In this document: piece after piece, positions 52,538-60,812 of the stretch
How positions within the stretch are numbered: position 1 is the first letter of the stretch
Layout: every line of letters begins with the position of its first letter
Program-made: the position numbers and the translations under genes
Notes under the pieces: model-generated
Seen by the model: only the letters and a program-made list of their open reading frames with translations
What the model was told of the DNA's origin: nothing
Databases searched by the model: none
NCBI RefSeq assembly: GCF_025449335.1
Contig: NZ_CP104883.1
Location: forward strand, 2,658,501 to 2,722,500
Origin: Bartonella sp. HY328
Lineage (GTDB): Bacteria > Pseudomonadota > Alphaproteobacteria > Rhizobiales > Rhizobiaceae
Direction of reading: 5' to 3'
DNA: 64,000 nucleotides

Positions 52538-53476
52538 TTGGACAATAATCAAACCCTTTTTTACCCTTTGGATTTATCGCCGCCCTCGGCGGAAAGCTGC
52601 ATGCACGCCGTTAAGCAAGCCTTTAGCCAATATCAACCTTGTCGCAAACGCGAGGATTATTGCGACACATGCGTTTCAGATGAAATGCTTACACAAATAA
52701 TAGACAGCATTGATAATGCCGATTGCGCTAATAACTTAGCCTGCCGTCTGTTTGTTTGTGAACCTATTGACTGCGTTGGCGGAATAAATAGCTTTAAATT
52801 CTGGCTGCCCCGTATATTAGAAAAATTAATACTTGATGACCGCGCTGGTTCAACTTTTGAGTTTTATGAAAAACTCGCTGATGAAAATGTCAGTTTTTGG
52901 CGCCAATGCGAACAAGATGCCTTACGCCAATTATTTTGCCGTTGTTTGATAAATTTCATTGCCCATAATAATCCTGCGCCGCTTGGTCCTGCCATCGGCC
53001 AATTTAAAACCAATGATTATACTAAAATGAGTTCAATAGCATTTAGCTTAAAAACAATTATTGCATGCCTTATTCATTTACGTGTTGCCCCTAAGGAAAT
53101 TTTTAATTATCTATTTGAACAGCGTGACGAAAGAATTGATTATTATTTTGCTGACTTTATCGATGACCCGCTGTCAGCATGGTGGTTATTAAATCCTGAT
53201 GAAGATGCGATAACCCAGCGTCATGGTCTATTCGATACTCATATTGCGCTTATCTATCTACATCAGCTTGCACATAACAGTTTTTTTGAAATTGTTTCAA
53301 AGCCGTATTTAGAACAACAGCTTATAAAATATAAAGCTGATGGAAATTGCCTTTTATATAAAAAATTAGCATATGCGCTAGAAATATTTGGTGAGATAAG
53401 TAGTTCTATCCCATTGATAAGTCAAAAAGATGGAGAGGAAGCCATCTTGAAAATCTTGACGAAAAATAAACAGTAA
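52538..53476 (+). CDS. CxxC-motif protein of unknown function, tandem paralogue 3
   Basis: The 312-residue protein starts at a TTG (52538); no ATG or GTG lies between the preceding stop and the conserved FYPLDLSPPSAESCMHAVKQ. It has FSQYQPCRKREDYCDTCVSD (29-48), PIDCVGGINSFKFWLPRILE (80-99), NNPAPLGPA and DERIDYYF, then LISQKDGEEAILKI near the end. It has more Cys than its neighbours. The start codon is unusual but the spacing to AAAGG (about 10 bases) is acceptable. The gap to paralogue 2 is 13 bp, so the three form an operon. Confidence 0.75.
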   Translation: MDNNQTLFYPLDLSPPSAESCMHAVKQAFSQYQPCRKREDYCDTCVSDEMLTQIIDSIDNADCANNLACRLFVCEPIDCVGGINSFKFWLPRILEKLILDDRAGSTFEFYEKLADENVSFWRQCEQDALRQLFCRCLINFIAHNNPAPLGPAIGQFKTNDYTKMSSIAFSLKTIIACLIHLRVAPKEIFNYLFEQRDERIDYYFADFIDDPLSAWWLLNPDEDAITQRHGLFDTHIALIYLHQLAHNSFFEIVSKPYLEQQLIKYKADGNCLLYKKLAYALEIFGEISSSIPLISQKDGEEAILKILTKNKQ

Positions 53477-53679
53477 ATCTTATATGGAAAAAGGGCAGTG
53501 ATTTTAAATCATCAAATCCATAAAACTAGCCTAAAACTCCTTTCTATTAAGGCACAATTTTAAGATGAAAAAACACGACCTAACAAGTCAAAATAAAGAC
53601 ATATTTATATGAATAATTTCTTGATATTCTAATAAAAGGGTATAGGATTTATTCGGGAGGCACCTAGTAAGAGGGCCTA

Positions 53680-55185
53680 ATGTTTAAGTCACTTTATAAT
53701 CTTTATGAGAGGTTTTCTCTCCTCGTTCCATTCCGCGTTATTCCCGGTTTTTTTTGTGTTGTGGTCTATTGGGGGCTTATTTTTACGCCCACACCAACTG
53801 GACTCACCGATGATGCTTGGCATTTTTTTGCAATATTTGTATCGGCAATATTGGGCATTATTTTAAAAGTCATGCCTATTGGCGTCATGTCAATGATTAC
53901 AATAGCTGTTGTGGTTCTTTCAAAAGTTACATCTGCAACATCAAAAGATGCTGTAAGCGACGCATTATCAGCTTTTAGCAATCCGCTTATATGGCTTATC
54001 GTGGTTTCAATCATGGTATCACGCGGTTTAATCAAAACGGGGCTTGGCGCCCGCATTGGCTATTATTTCATCCGCCTTATTGGTAAGAAGACCTTAGGCA
54101 TTGGATATGGACTTGCATTTTGTGAATTACTATTAGCACCCTTTACCCCAAGCAATACGGCACGTGGTGGTGGTATTATACATCCTGTCATGCGATCCAT
54201 TGCTGAGGCCTTCGATTCAAGCCCTGAAAAAGCTACACAAGGTAAGGTTGGTACATATCTTGCTTTGGTAAATTATCATGCCAATCCAATCAGCTCAGCT
54301 ATGTTTATTACAGCGACTGCTCCCAATCCGGCTGTGGTCGAATACATTAGCCAAGCAACAGGTGGCAGCCTAACCTTATCATGGAGCAGTTGGGCATTAT
54401 GTATGCTTTTACCCGGCCTCATCGCAATGATAGCTATGCCATTTGTAATTTACCTCATATCCCCGCCTGAATTAAAGCATACACCAAATGCTGTTACCTT
54501 TGCTCATGGCGAACTTAGAAAACTTGGATCAGTCAAAAGCTCTGAAATTGTGATGCTAATAACTTTCGCAATTATGCTTTTATTATGGGCAGGCGTTCCA
54601 GCCAAAATATTTGGCGATTCTTACCTCTTTGATCCAACTGCTGTTGCTTTTGTTGGTTTAGTCATTTTATTGCTAAGCGGCACATTATCATGGGATGATG
54701 TTTTAAAAGAAAAAAGCGCGTGGGATACATTGATTTGGTTTGGTGCTCTGGTAATGCTTGCCGGTCAACTTAATAAGCTTGGCGTTGTTGGATGGTTTTC
54801 AGATGGCTTACGTACTGCGATTGAAACAAGCGGCATGAGTTGGCCAGCCGCAATGGCGATCCTTATTCTTACCTTTATGTTCTCTCACTATTTTTTTGCA
54901 AGTACAACAGCTCATATCAGCGCAATGATGCTAGCTTTCTTAACCGTTGGCATGCACCTTATCCCAACAGAATATATCAATTTATTCATGCTATTAATGG
55001 CAGCTGCATCGGCAATCATGATGTGTCTTACCCATTATGCGACTGGCACATCACCGATTATCTTTGGTTCAGGTTTTGTCACTTTAAGTCGTTGGTGGAT
55101 TGTCGGCTTCATCATGGCCGTCGTAAATCTAGCCATTTTCGCAATAATCGGCGGAGTATGGTGGAAATTCTTGGGCTATTGGTAA
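53680..55185 (+). CDS. DASS-family anion transporter (2-oxoglutarate/malate or citrate type)
   Basis: The 501-residue inner-membrane protein has about 11-14 hydrophobic segments and two DASS signatures: the SNT motif in APFTPSNTARGGGIIHPVM (about 156-174), with a reentrant-loop NYHANPISSAMFITATAPN (about 205-223), and the second repeat in FFASTTAHISAM (about 406-417) followed by HYATGTSPIIFGSG. This is the SodiT/CitT-type branch, which exchanges dicarboxylates such as 2-oxoglutarate, malate or succinate, or imports citrate; the substrate cannot be fixed by eye. It is monocistronic with a possible GGGAGG and GAGGG upstream. It follows the CxxC operon but is 203 bp away. Confidence 0.9.
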   Translation: MFKSLYNLYERFSLLVPFRVIPGFFCVVVYWGLIFTPTPTGLTDDAWHFFAIFVSAILGIILKVMPIGVMSMITIAVVVLSKVTSATSKDAVSDALSAFSNPLIWLIVVSIMVSRGLIKTGLGARIGYYFIRLIGKKTLGIGYGLAFCELLLAPFTPSNTARGGGIIHPVMRSIAEAFDSSPEKATQGKVGTYLALVNYHANPISSAMFITATAPNPAVVEYISQATGGSLTLSWSSWALCMLLPGLIAMIAMPFVIYLISPPELKHTPNAVTFAHGELRKLGSVKSSEIVMLITFAIMLLLWAGVPAKIFGDSYLFDPTAVAFVGLVILLLSGTLSWDDVLKEKSAWDTLIWFGALVMLAGQLNKLGVVGWFSDGLRTAIETSGMSWPAAMAILILTFMFSHYFFASTTAHISAMMLAFLTVGMHLIPTEYINLFMLLMAAASAIMMCLTHYATGTSPIIFGSGFVTLSRWWIVGFIMAVVNLAIFAIIGGVWWKFLGYW

Positions 55186-55203
55186 TATCTTCGCCATAAA
55201 AAC

Positions 55204-55245
55204 GAGAGCATTTGCACCAAAAGTGTCTCCCCAAATGCTTTAAAT
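55204..55245 (+). terminator. Possible terminator after the DASS transporter
   Basis: AGCATTTG and CAAATGCT pair across an 18-base loop, with TTTAAATC after. A second hairpin at 55257-55288 (AAGGCGCTT / AAGCGCCTT) follows. Neither has an ideal T-run. Confidence 0.4.
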
Positions 55246-55315
55246 CTCTATTTTTTAAAGGCGCTTCACTCTTTTTGTAAGCGCCTTTACCTTGCTTCTA
55301 AAAAACCAGAAAAGC

Positions 55316-55750
55316 TTAATTACGGTCTTCTTGCCTTGCCTTTTTTGAACGGCCATCAAGTTCCCTATAAACTTCCGTCAATTGCGATTGTGGTGCTGCA
55401 CATTTTTTTGTAGCGGCCATTTGAGTTAAAACACCATTGCGGTTACGCAAAGCTGCGATTTCAACCGCTTCAGGCGATTTTGGATCCATGAAAAACAATG
55501 CCGGAAAAAATACAACGCTAGCAGCCCCAAGAGCGATATTTTTGCCACGCCCGACATTGCGCTCATGCAAAGTTGCTTTTACCTGACGTTCATTGGCTTC
55601 AAATTCGCGCGAAATGCCCGCACAATCCATAATGCTATCGGTGGGATTGGTTATAGCAATTTCCTTAACAGCACGTCCGCCACAACCAGCTAAAGTTAAG
55701 AGCGAAAAACCCACAACAACAGCTGACACTGTAATTTTTTTAAAATTCAT
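55316..55750 (-). CDS. Putative lipoprotein, unknown function
   Basis: The 144-residue protein has a lipoprotein signal (MNFKKITVSAVVVGFSLLTL, lipobox LAGC at about 20-23), a short loop with a Cys (IMDCAGISREFEANERQVKA), a hydrophobic segment (about 72-86: NIALGAASVVFFPALFF) and a charged C-terminal part with KKCAAP. It resembles small Hyphomicrobiales lipoproteins of unknown role. GGGA upstream fixes the ATG at 55750; the frame extends to 55774. Confidence 0.8.
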   Translation of the reverse strand: MNFKKITVSAVVVGFSLLTLAGCGGRAVKEIAITNPTDSIMDCAGISREFEANERQVKATLHERNVGRGKNIALGAASVVFFPALFFMDPKSPEAVEIAALRNRNGVLTQMAATKKCAAPQSQLTEVYRELDGRSKKARQEDRN

Positions 55751-56056
55751 CTTGATTCCCAATAAAATATTCAAACAACTTTGAAATTGTTTAAAACAAT
55801 TTTCAACCTTTTAAAAATCATGCAATAAACACCTAAACTAATTGGCATTTTCAGTTATTGTTTAAAGAATTGAAGTAAAACCTACTTCTCATACAACAAA
55901 TCAAACGCCAAAAGATCTTTAAGATCAGCATTCACTAACTATGCTTTTTAAAACCTCTCTTTGTTCACTTACTTAAAGATGAATAAAATGTAAATTATTT
56001 TATAAAAACACCACTAATAGTACACAATAATCAACCATTACAAAAACCCATAGCCC
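55751..56056. other. Intergenic region between lipoprotein and tadA
   Basis: The 306 bp hold no gene, strong hairpin or operator that I could see. Confidence 0.4.
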
Positions 56057-56524
56057 CTAGCCCTTCCGTTTATTGCTAAAAAATTGTGTCAAAAGATCTG
56101 ACGCTTCTTTTTCACAAAGGCCAAGATAGATATCTGGGCGGTGATGACAGGTTGGTTGATTAAAGAAAACCGGTCCATATTCGACAGCGCCGCCCTTTGG
56201 GTCACTTGCGCCATAATAAAGCCGACGAATACGCGCAAAAGAAATCGCTGCTGCACACATTGCACAAGGCTCAAGCGTTACGTATAAATCGCATTCTGGC
56301 AAACGTTCACTTGACAGTGCTTCACAAGCCATTCTTATTGCGCGGATTTCTGCGTGTCCCGTTGGATCAAAAACATGGCGGGTCAAATTATGGGCTTTGG
56401 CTATTAATTTGCCTTGATGAAAAATAACCGCGCCAACGGGAACCTCATCCAGTTCAAAAGCAAGCCTTGCTTCTTGCAAGGCTAGCTCCATAGGTGTGCT
56501 GTTTTTTTTGCTTATAGCAACCAT
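56057..56524 (-). CDS. tadA: tRNA-specific adenosine deaminase TadA
   Basis: TadA deaminates the wobble adenosine of tRNA-Arg(ACG) to inosine, an essential function. The 155-residue protein has the zinc/catalytic motifs H57-A-E59 in TGHAEIRAIRMAC and P86-C87-x-x-C90 in EPCAMCAAAISFARIRRLYY, then the family's YGASDPKGGAVEYGPVF. The length is normal. It stands between a lipoprotein and a GNAT protein; the usual pseudouridine synthase/rsmD partners are absent. Confidence 0.95.
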   Translation of the reverse strand: MVAISKKNSTPMELALQEARLAFELDEVPVGAVIFHQGKLIAKAHNLTRHVFDPTGHAEIRAIRMACEALSSERLPECDLYVTLEPCAMCAAAISFARIRRLYYGASDPKGGAVEYGPVFFNQPTCHHRPDIYLGLCEKEASDLLTQFFSNKRKG

Positions 56525-56638
56525 ATTTAAGTCAATTCAGCCCGTTAAATGTCCATTTCAAACAATAGCAATAAAACATATTATAAAAGCTGTGAAGAGG
56601 TTGCTAACAAAATAGCGCACCCATAGATTAATATTTAA

Positions 56639-57259
56639 TTAGGCCACATTTTTAACCACGCTTGCAATGCGCTTTATTTTTTCACCAGACGGCATAACAA
56701 CACCAGTTGCATTATCTAACCAACCAGTAACCAATTCAAGCGCTTGAAAGCGCTGGCGCTCAAAAGGCCCCGGCATAGATAAATTAGCCGCTTTGCTAGC
56801 ACAAAAACCAAAACGACAATAATAATCAGCATCACCAACAAGAAGAATAGCACCATGCCCCAAGAGCTTGGCGCGTGAAATAGCTTCAACCATTAAGCGC
56901 GAACCGATGCCCTGCCCTGCAAATTCTTGGTGAATAGCAAGGGGGCCCAATAAAAGCGCATTAATAAAACCACCATTTTTATGTGCCAAGCAGATATGCC
57001 AAAGGCGAATGCTGCCAATAAGCATTCCGCTTTCATCACGCGCAACAAGGTTTAAGCCCTGTGCCGGCAAGCGATTTTTTCGGATTTTTTCTGATGACTT
57101 GCGCTTGCGATTTTCTCCCATCACACTATCAAGTAAAGCCTCTCGCTGTGCAACCTCGCAACTGCGTTCATCATCAATAATAATCATTGCACTAGTACTA
57201 TTTACAAGAAGTGCTGTATCCAAATAATCTGAAATGGCGTTTAGATTCTGTGTCAACAT
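56639..57259 (-). CDS. GNAT family N-acetyltransferase (YhbS-like)
   Basis: The 206-residue protein has a GNAT core: LVARDESGMLIGSIRLWHIC, then LLLGPLAIHQEFAGQGIGSR (about 109-128), with the Q-x-x-G-x-G/A acetyl-CoA loop, and ILLVGDADYYCRFGFCA. This order is that of the YhbS/predicted acetyltransferase group (GPLAV...GDxxYYxRFGF). The substrate is unknown. ATG 57259 is preceded by AGGG; the frame extends to 57328 with a hydrophobic leader that does not look like a real start. Confidence 0.85.
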   Translation of the reverse strand: MLTQNLNAISDYLDTALLVNSTSAMIIIDDERSCEVAQREALLDSVMGENRKRKSSEKIRKNRLPAQGLNLVARDESGMLIGSIRLWHICLAHKNGGFINALLLGPLAIHQEFAGQGIGSRLMVEAISRAKLLGHGAILLVGDADYYCRFGFCASKAANLSMPGPFERQRFQALELVTGWLDNATGVVMPSGEKIKRIASVVKNVA

Positions 57260-57468
57260 GTTCGATCGCCCTATAAGATGACATGTTAAAAGGATCACAA
57301 ATAACCATATTGGCCACTTGTAAGACAAAATATGTATAATTTGGGAATTATTAAGCTTTATGCCCCACCCTTAAGTGAGGCGCTTAGGTTTTATGATAAT
57401 GAGAAATTACTGCTCCATTACAAAGCAAAATCCCATTACAGGCTATAATAGCAATCCTAGCTGAATCT

Positions 57469-58602
57469 CTAAATCACATATGAGCGGATAGGCTCAAAAC
57501 CATTAAATGCAATAGATGCATAAGTAGTCGTGTAAGCACCTGTGCCCAAAATCAATAATTCATCACCAATGGTCAAGCTTAAAGGCAATGGATAAGGTGT
57601 CTTTTCATACATAACATCGGCAGAGTCACAGGTTGGGCCAGCAAGCACGCAAGGCGCAGTTATATCACCATCATGAGGCGTTACAATTGGATAGCGAATA
57701 GCTTCATCCATTGTTTCAGCAAGACCGTTAAATTTACCAACATCAAGATAAACCCAACGTTGCTCATCGCTCGCTGATTTTTTAGAAATCAACACCACTT
57801 CAGTGCGGATAACACCAGCATTACCCACCATGCCACGGCCTGGCTCAATAATGGTTTCTGGGATACGATTGCCAAAATGCTTGCTTAAAGCTTCAAAAAT
57901 AGCATTACCATAGGCTTGTGCGGTTGGTACATCTTTCAAATAGCGGGTTGGAAAACCACCACCCATATTGACCATTTGCAACTTAATACCTTCTTTAGCA
58001 AGCGCTTCAAAAACGCCAGCCGCATCAGCCAAAGCACTATCCCATGCATCAAGATTGGTTTGCTGCGAGCCAACATGGAATGATACGCCATAGGCAACTA
58101 GCCCAAGTCCATTAGCACGGCGCAATACATCAATTGCCATGGTAGGCACGCAACCAAATTTGCGTGATAGCGGCCACTCAGCCCCTTCACCATCGGTTAA
58201 TACACGGCAAAACACTTTTGCATCTGGCGCAACACGGGCAATTTTTTCTACTTCTTCAATGCAATCAACAGCATAGAGCGAAATACCCAAAGCATAAGCA
58301 CGGGCAATATCGCGCTCTTTTTTGATGGTGTTGCCGTAAGAAATCCGCTCTGGAGATGCTCCTGCATCCAAAGCCATTTCAATTTCTTCAACTGAAGCTG
58401 TATCAAAATTAGAACCCAAATCAGCTAAAAGACGCAAAATTTGTGGCTCTGGATTAGCCTTTACAGCGTAAAAAATACGAGATTGCGGAAGTGCCTTTTC
58501 AAAGCCGTGATAATTTTCGCGCACAACATCAAGATCCACGACAACGCATGGGCCTTCTGGGCGGCGGGTTTTTAGAAAATCAAGAATGCGTTGTGTAGCC
58601 AT
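57469..58602 (-). CDS. odc: Ornithine/lysine decarboxylase, alanine-racemase-fold (group IV)
   Basis: The 377-residue PLP enzyme makes putrescine from ornithine (or cadaverine from lysine). PLP-binding Lys is K48 in FYAVKANPEP. Other motifs are FDTASVEEIEMALDAG, SFHVGSQQTNLDAWDSALAD, MVNMGGGFPTRY, IIEPGRGMVGNAG (EPGR at 253-256) and GPTCDSADVMYEK with the catalytic C325-D326. The length and motifs fit alphaproteobacterial ODC. The start is ATG 58602 with GGAGAG 8 bases upstream; an in-frame extension to 58701 overlaps the leader. The leader (58603-59046) is structured and lies where the speF motif is known. A 38-codon ORF overlaps its start. Confidence 0.94.
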   Translation of the reverse strand: MATQRILDFLKTRRPEGPCVVVDLDVVRENYHGFEKALPQSRIFYAVKANPEPQILRLLADLGSNFDTASVEEIEMALDAGASPERISYGNTIKKERDIARAYALGISLYAVDCIEEVEKIARVAPDAKVFCRVLTDGEGAEWPLSRKFGCVPTMAIDVLRRANGLGLVAYGVSFHVGSQQTNLDAWDSALADAAGVFEALAKEGIKLQMVNMGGGFPTRYLKDVPTAQAYGNAIFEALSKHFGNRIPETIIEPGRGMVGNAGVIRTEVVLISKKSASDEQRWVYLDVGKFNGLAETMDEAIRYPIVTPHDGDITAPCVLAGPTCDSADVMYEKTPYPLPLSLTIGDELLILGTGAYTTTYASIAFNGFEPIRSYVI

Positions 58603-58688
58603 TGGAACTCTCCACTTTTGGTTTCCAAATGTAAAGCATCGCAGCCCATTGCTATCAAGGGGCTGTAAAACTTCAGAACAAAGTGCAT
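58572..58688 (-). CDS. Putative 38-codon leader peptide overlapping the odc start
   Basis: An ORF from ATG 58688 runs 38 codons and stops with TAA at 58572-58574, 31 bp inside odc in a different frame. It begins MHFVLKFYSPLIAMGCDALH and has a full GGGAGG Shine-Dalgarno 6-7 bases upstream, stronger than that of odc. A 6-bp hairpin (58642-58665, CAGCCC/GGGCTG) lies within it. This arrangement is what a translated leader that controls odc would need, as SpeFL does for E. coli speF. The peptide sequence does not resemble SpeFL. Confidence 0.55.
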   Translation of the reverse strand: MHFVLKFYSPLIAMGCDALHLETKSGEFQWLHNAFLIF

Positions 58689-59046
58689 GAAATCCTCCCA
58701 TTTTAAAAATAGGATAGAGTTCAGGCGATGAAGGAACAGCGCGGTGACCGCATTGTTCAGCTTTGTCTGCCTTTTATTGGAATTGGAAAACCATTTCCGC
58801 AATGAAGGCAATGAGGGTGTGCCTCTACAGTATTTCCGGCATAGCCGTATCACTAGAAAGGCCCGCACCGTCGTTGCTTCGAGATGTCCTCGCTCTTTTG
58901 GTTGGCCAATGAGAGCGACTGGAGCGGTTAGTTCCAGGTACCTTACCGATTACCCTCACCATTCGAGGAACCGGCGGACACCCATAGGCTCGTGCGACTT
59001 TGGGCAATTGCCATATAGTGATAAAAAAATGACTTTTCAATGACAA
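58603..59046 (-). promoter_or_regulatory. Structured odc 5' leader (probable alphaproteobacterial speF motif)
   Basis: About 440 bp upstream of odc hold many stems on the minus-strand RNA: GAACA-GCGG/CCGC-TGTTC (58734-58758), CGAG-GACAT-CTCG (near 58882-58894), and GGTTCC/GGAAC pairings around 58930-58975. The alphaproteobacterial speF RNA motif lies in exactly this place in related genomes. I could not check the consensus. Open frames across it are not convincing genes apart from the short leader ORF. Confidence 0.65.
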
Positions 59047-59294
59047 TTTTTCAAATTTTTGATTTTTTTTTAAATTTAATTTTCAGTTATTGCTAAGCAT
59101 CAGAAAAACATAAATAATTTTAATTTTCAACTATATTTTAGTATTGCTAGCCTAAACCAAAGAATAAGGGCTTAATGCTTACCCAAAGGCTTTTATCCAT
59201 CACTCAAAAACAACATGCTCATTAACGGATGCAACTATAAAGCACCCAAAGTAATTGGGCTTAAACCAAATCAGTTAATGCATTAAATAGCGCG
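59047..59294. other. AT-rich spacer between odc leader and pat-like gene
   Basis: No gene or clear signal was seen. The odc promoter probably lies here. Confidence 0.35.
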
Positions 59295-59786
59295 CTATAA
59301 AATCAACTGCATCAGCACCAAATCAAGCCATTTACCAAACTTTATACCAACCTGCGGCATATGCCCTGTAATCTTAAAGCCAAATTTTTCATGCAAAGCA
59401 ATGGAAGCTTTATTTTCGGCTTCAATTCCTGCAATTAAAACATGGACATTGTTGTTTTGTGCTTCCTCAATCAAAGCGCCAAGCAAAGCCTTGCCAATCC
59501 CCCTACCACGCGCATTTTTGTCAATATAAATCGATAATTCACTTGAATGAACATAGCCGGGGAATTGACGAAATGAGCCATAACTTGCGTAACCACAAGT
59601 TACACCATCAACCTCAGCCACCAGCACTGGAAAACCAGATTTTTGCCTATCTTGTAACCATGATTTGCGGTTAGCAATATCAACCACATGCTCGGTCCAA
59701 ATAGCATCGCTATTTAAAATTGCCTCATTGAAAATATCGGTGATAACCGGTAAATCCTCGTCAGTGGCAGCACGAATAATAAGCAT
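59295..59786 (-). CDS. GNAT acetyltransferase of the phosphinothricin/methionine sulfoximine type
   Basis: The 163-residue protein shows the Pat/MddA pattern: IRAATDEDLPVITDIFNEAI at the start, GYASYGSFRQFPGYVHSSEL (about 67-86), YIDKNARGRGIGKALLGALI (with the R-G-x-G-x-G/A loop), IAGIEAENKASIALHEKFGF, and a final GKWLDLVLMQL. Members acetylate phosphinothricin, methionine sulfoximine or related amino acid analogues. GGGGAAGAGG lies before ATG 59786; the open frame extends to 59840. The gene is monocistronic. Confidence 0.88.
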   Translation of the reverse strand: MLIIRAATDEDLPVITDIFNEAILNSDAIWTEHVVDIANRKSWLQDRQKSGFPVLVAEVDGVTCGYASYGSFRQFPGYVHSSELSIYIDKNARGRGIGKALLGALIEEAQNNNVHVLIAGIEAENKASIALHEKFGFKITGHMPQVGIKFGKWLDLVLMQLIL

Positions 59787-59988
59787 AAAACCTCTTCCCC
59801 TTTTATTTACACATGAAATTATACGCGAATTTAAAATCAAGCAAGAGATTTTTAGCTGATGAGCTTAAGCCCGCCAAAAGCAGCTATCCAAAATTTAAAA
59901 ATTTCTCACAATAGTGGATTTAGGCCGCTACACTATCCTTTAACGATGCTCCCATTCACCCGCAAATGTAGTCTCTTCACTATCCGCA

Positions 59989-60197
59989 TCAGAGAATTTC
60001 ATTTTGTAAATCATTGATGATCTCGATGGCTAAATTGGTAAAATCATAAGATCACTTAAGGATTGAATGTTGAAATTTTTAATTTCAAGACAAAGATCAC
60101 GCAATATTTTATCAACCTTAGCAACAGACTTATTTGAAAATAACGCCTCGCATATAGTTCTTTTAGAAAAATAAATTAGCAAATATTCTCATTTTTT
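59989..60197 (-). pseudogene. Decayed gene fragment, unknown family
   Basis: The minus strand reads EYLLIYFSKRTICEALFSNK, then SVAKVDKILRDLCLEIKNFN and IQSLSDLMILPI, and after a TAG a neighbouring frame continues LAIEIINDLQNEIL and stops at TGA 59989-59991. The pieces join by a frameshift. There is no start codon. The family was not recognised. Confidence 0.45.
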
Positions 60198-60262
60198 GTC
60201 TTTGCATATTCAACTATCATGCACCTATATGTCTATAATAGGGTAAAAACAGATGACCATAA

Positions 60263-60295
60263 AATAAAAACCCGCCAGCCAAAATGACTGACGGG
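60263..60295 (-). terminator. Rho-independent terminator after crcB
   Basis: The minus strand reads CCCGTCAG-TCATTTTGG-CTGGCGGG followed by TTTTTATTTT, a stem with one G:U pair. It lies about 115 bp after the crcB stop. Confidence 0.7.
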
Positions 60296-60410
60296 CATGA
60301 AACCGATTGGAGGTCGAAAGTTTCTTGATTTTTATAGCTGCTAATTATGGCAGCTTTATTAAATTAAATATATTTAATACAGACTATTATCGCGGTTTTG
60401 AAATGAACTC

Positions 60411-60812
60411 TTAGTGATGATTAATCGCTTGCGCTACATAATAACCAATGGCAGTTGCAAATAAACACAAAACAACCGATAAAAAAATATTCATAAAAGC
60501 TCGCAACGGCGCACCAGTAACAAACAGCTCAAACGTATTTAAACTAAAACTTGAAAAAGTAGTAAAGCCGCCGCAAATCCCCACCATGACAAAAAGCCTT
60601 ATATGTTCAGGCATCGGAAAACGACTATTCATAAGGGTTAAAACAGCAAAAAAGGCAATAATGAATGAGCCGACAATATTAATTGTAAGAGTTCCCAAGG
60701 GAAAATTGCGGCTGATAGGTGCCATTAAAAGCCCAACCCAAAATCGCGCAACACTACCTAATGCACCACCCAGCGCAACCCACAATGTTTGCATCCATAA
60801 AATATGTGTCAT
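60411..60812 (-). CDS. crcB: Fluoride ion channel CrcB/Fluc
   Basis: The 133-residue inner-membrane protein has four hydrophobic segments and the Fluc signature: ALGGALGSVARFWVG near the start, FPLGTLTINIVGSFIIAFFA (about 37-56; pore Asn in TINIVGS), and GICGGFTTFSSFSLNTFEL (about 78-96; the Phe-box FTTFSSFS). It exports fluoride as an antiparallel dimer. An ATG at codon 7 is an alternative start. It is monocistronic; no fluoride riboswitch could be recognised upstream. Confidence 0.94.
   Translation of the reverse strand: MTHILWMQTLWVALGGALGSVARFWVGLLMAPISRNFPLGTLTINIVGSFIIAFFAVLTLMNSRFPMPEHIRLFVMVGICGGFTTFSSFSLNTFELFVTGAPLRAFMNIFLSVVLCLFATAIGYYVAQAINHH

Larger units (their letters stand above)
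59787..60410. other. Intergenic region with decayed gene and crcB terminator
   Basis: It holds a minus-strand gene remnant (59989-60197) and the crcB terminator (60263-60295). Confidence 0.45.
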
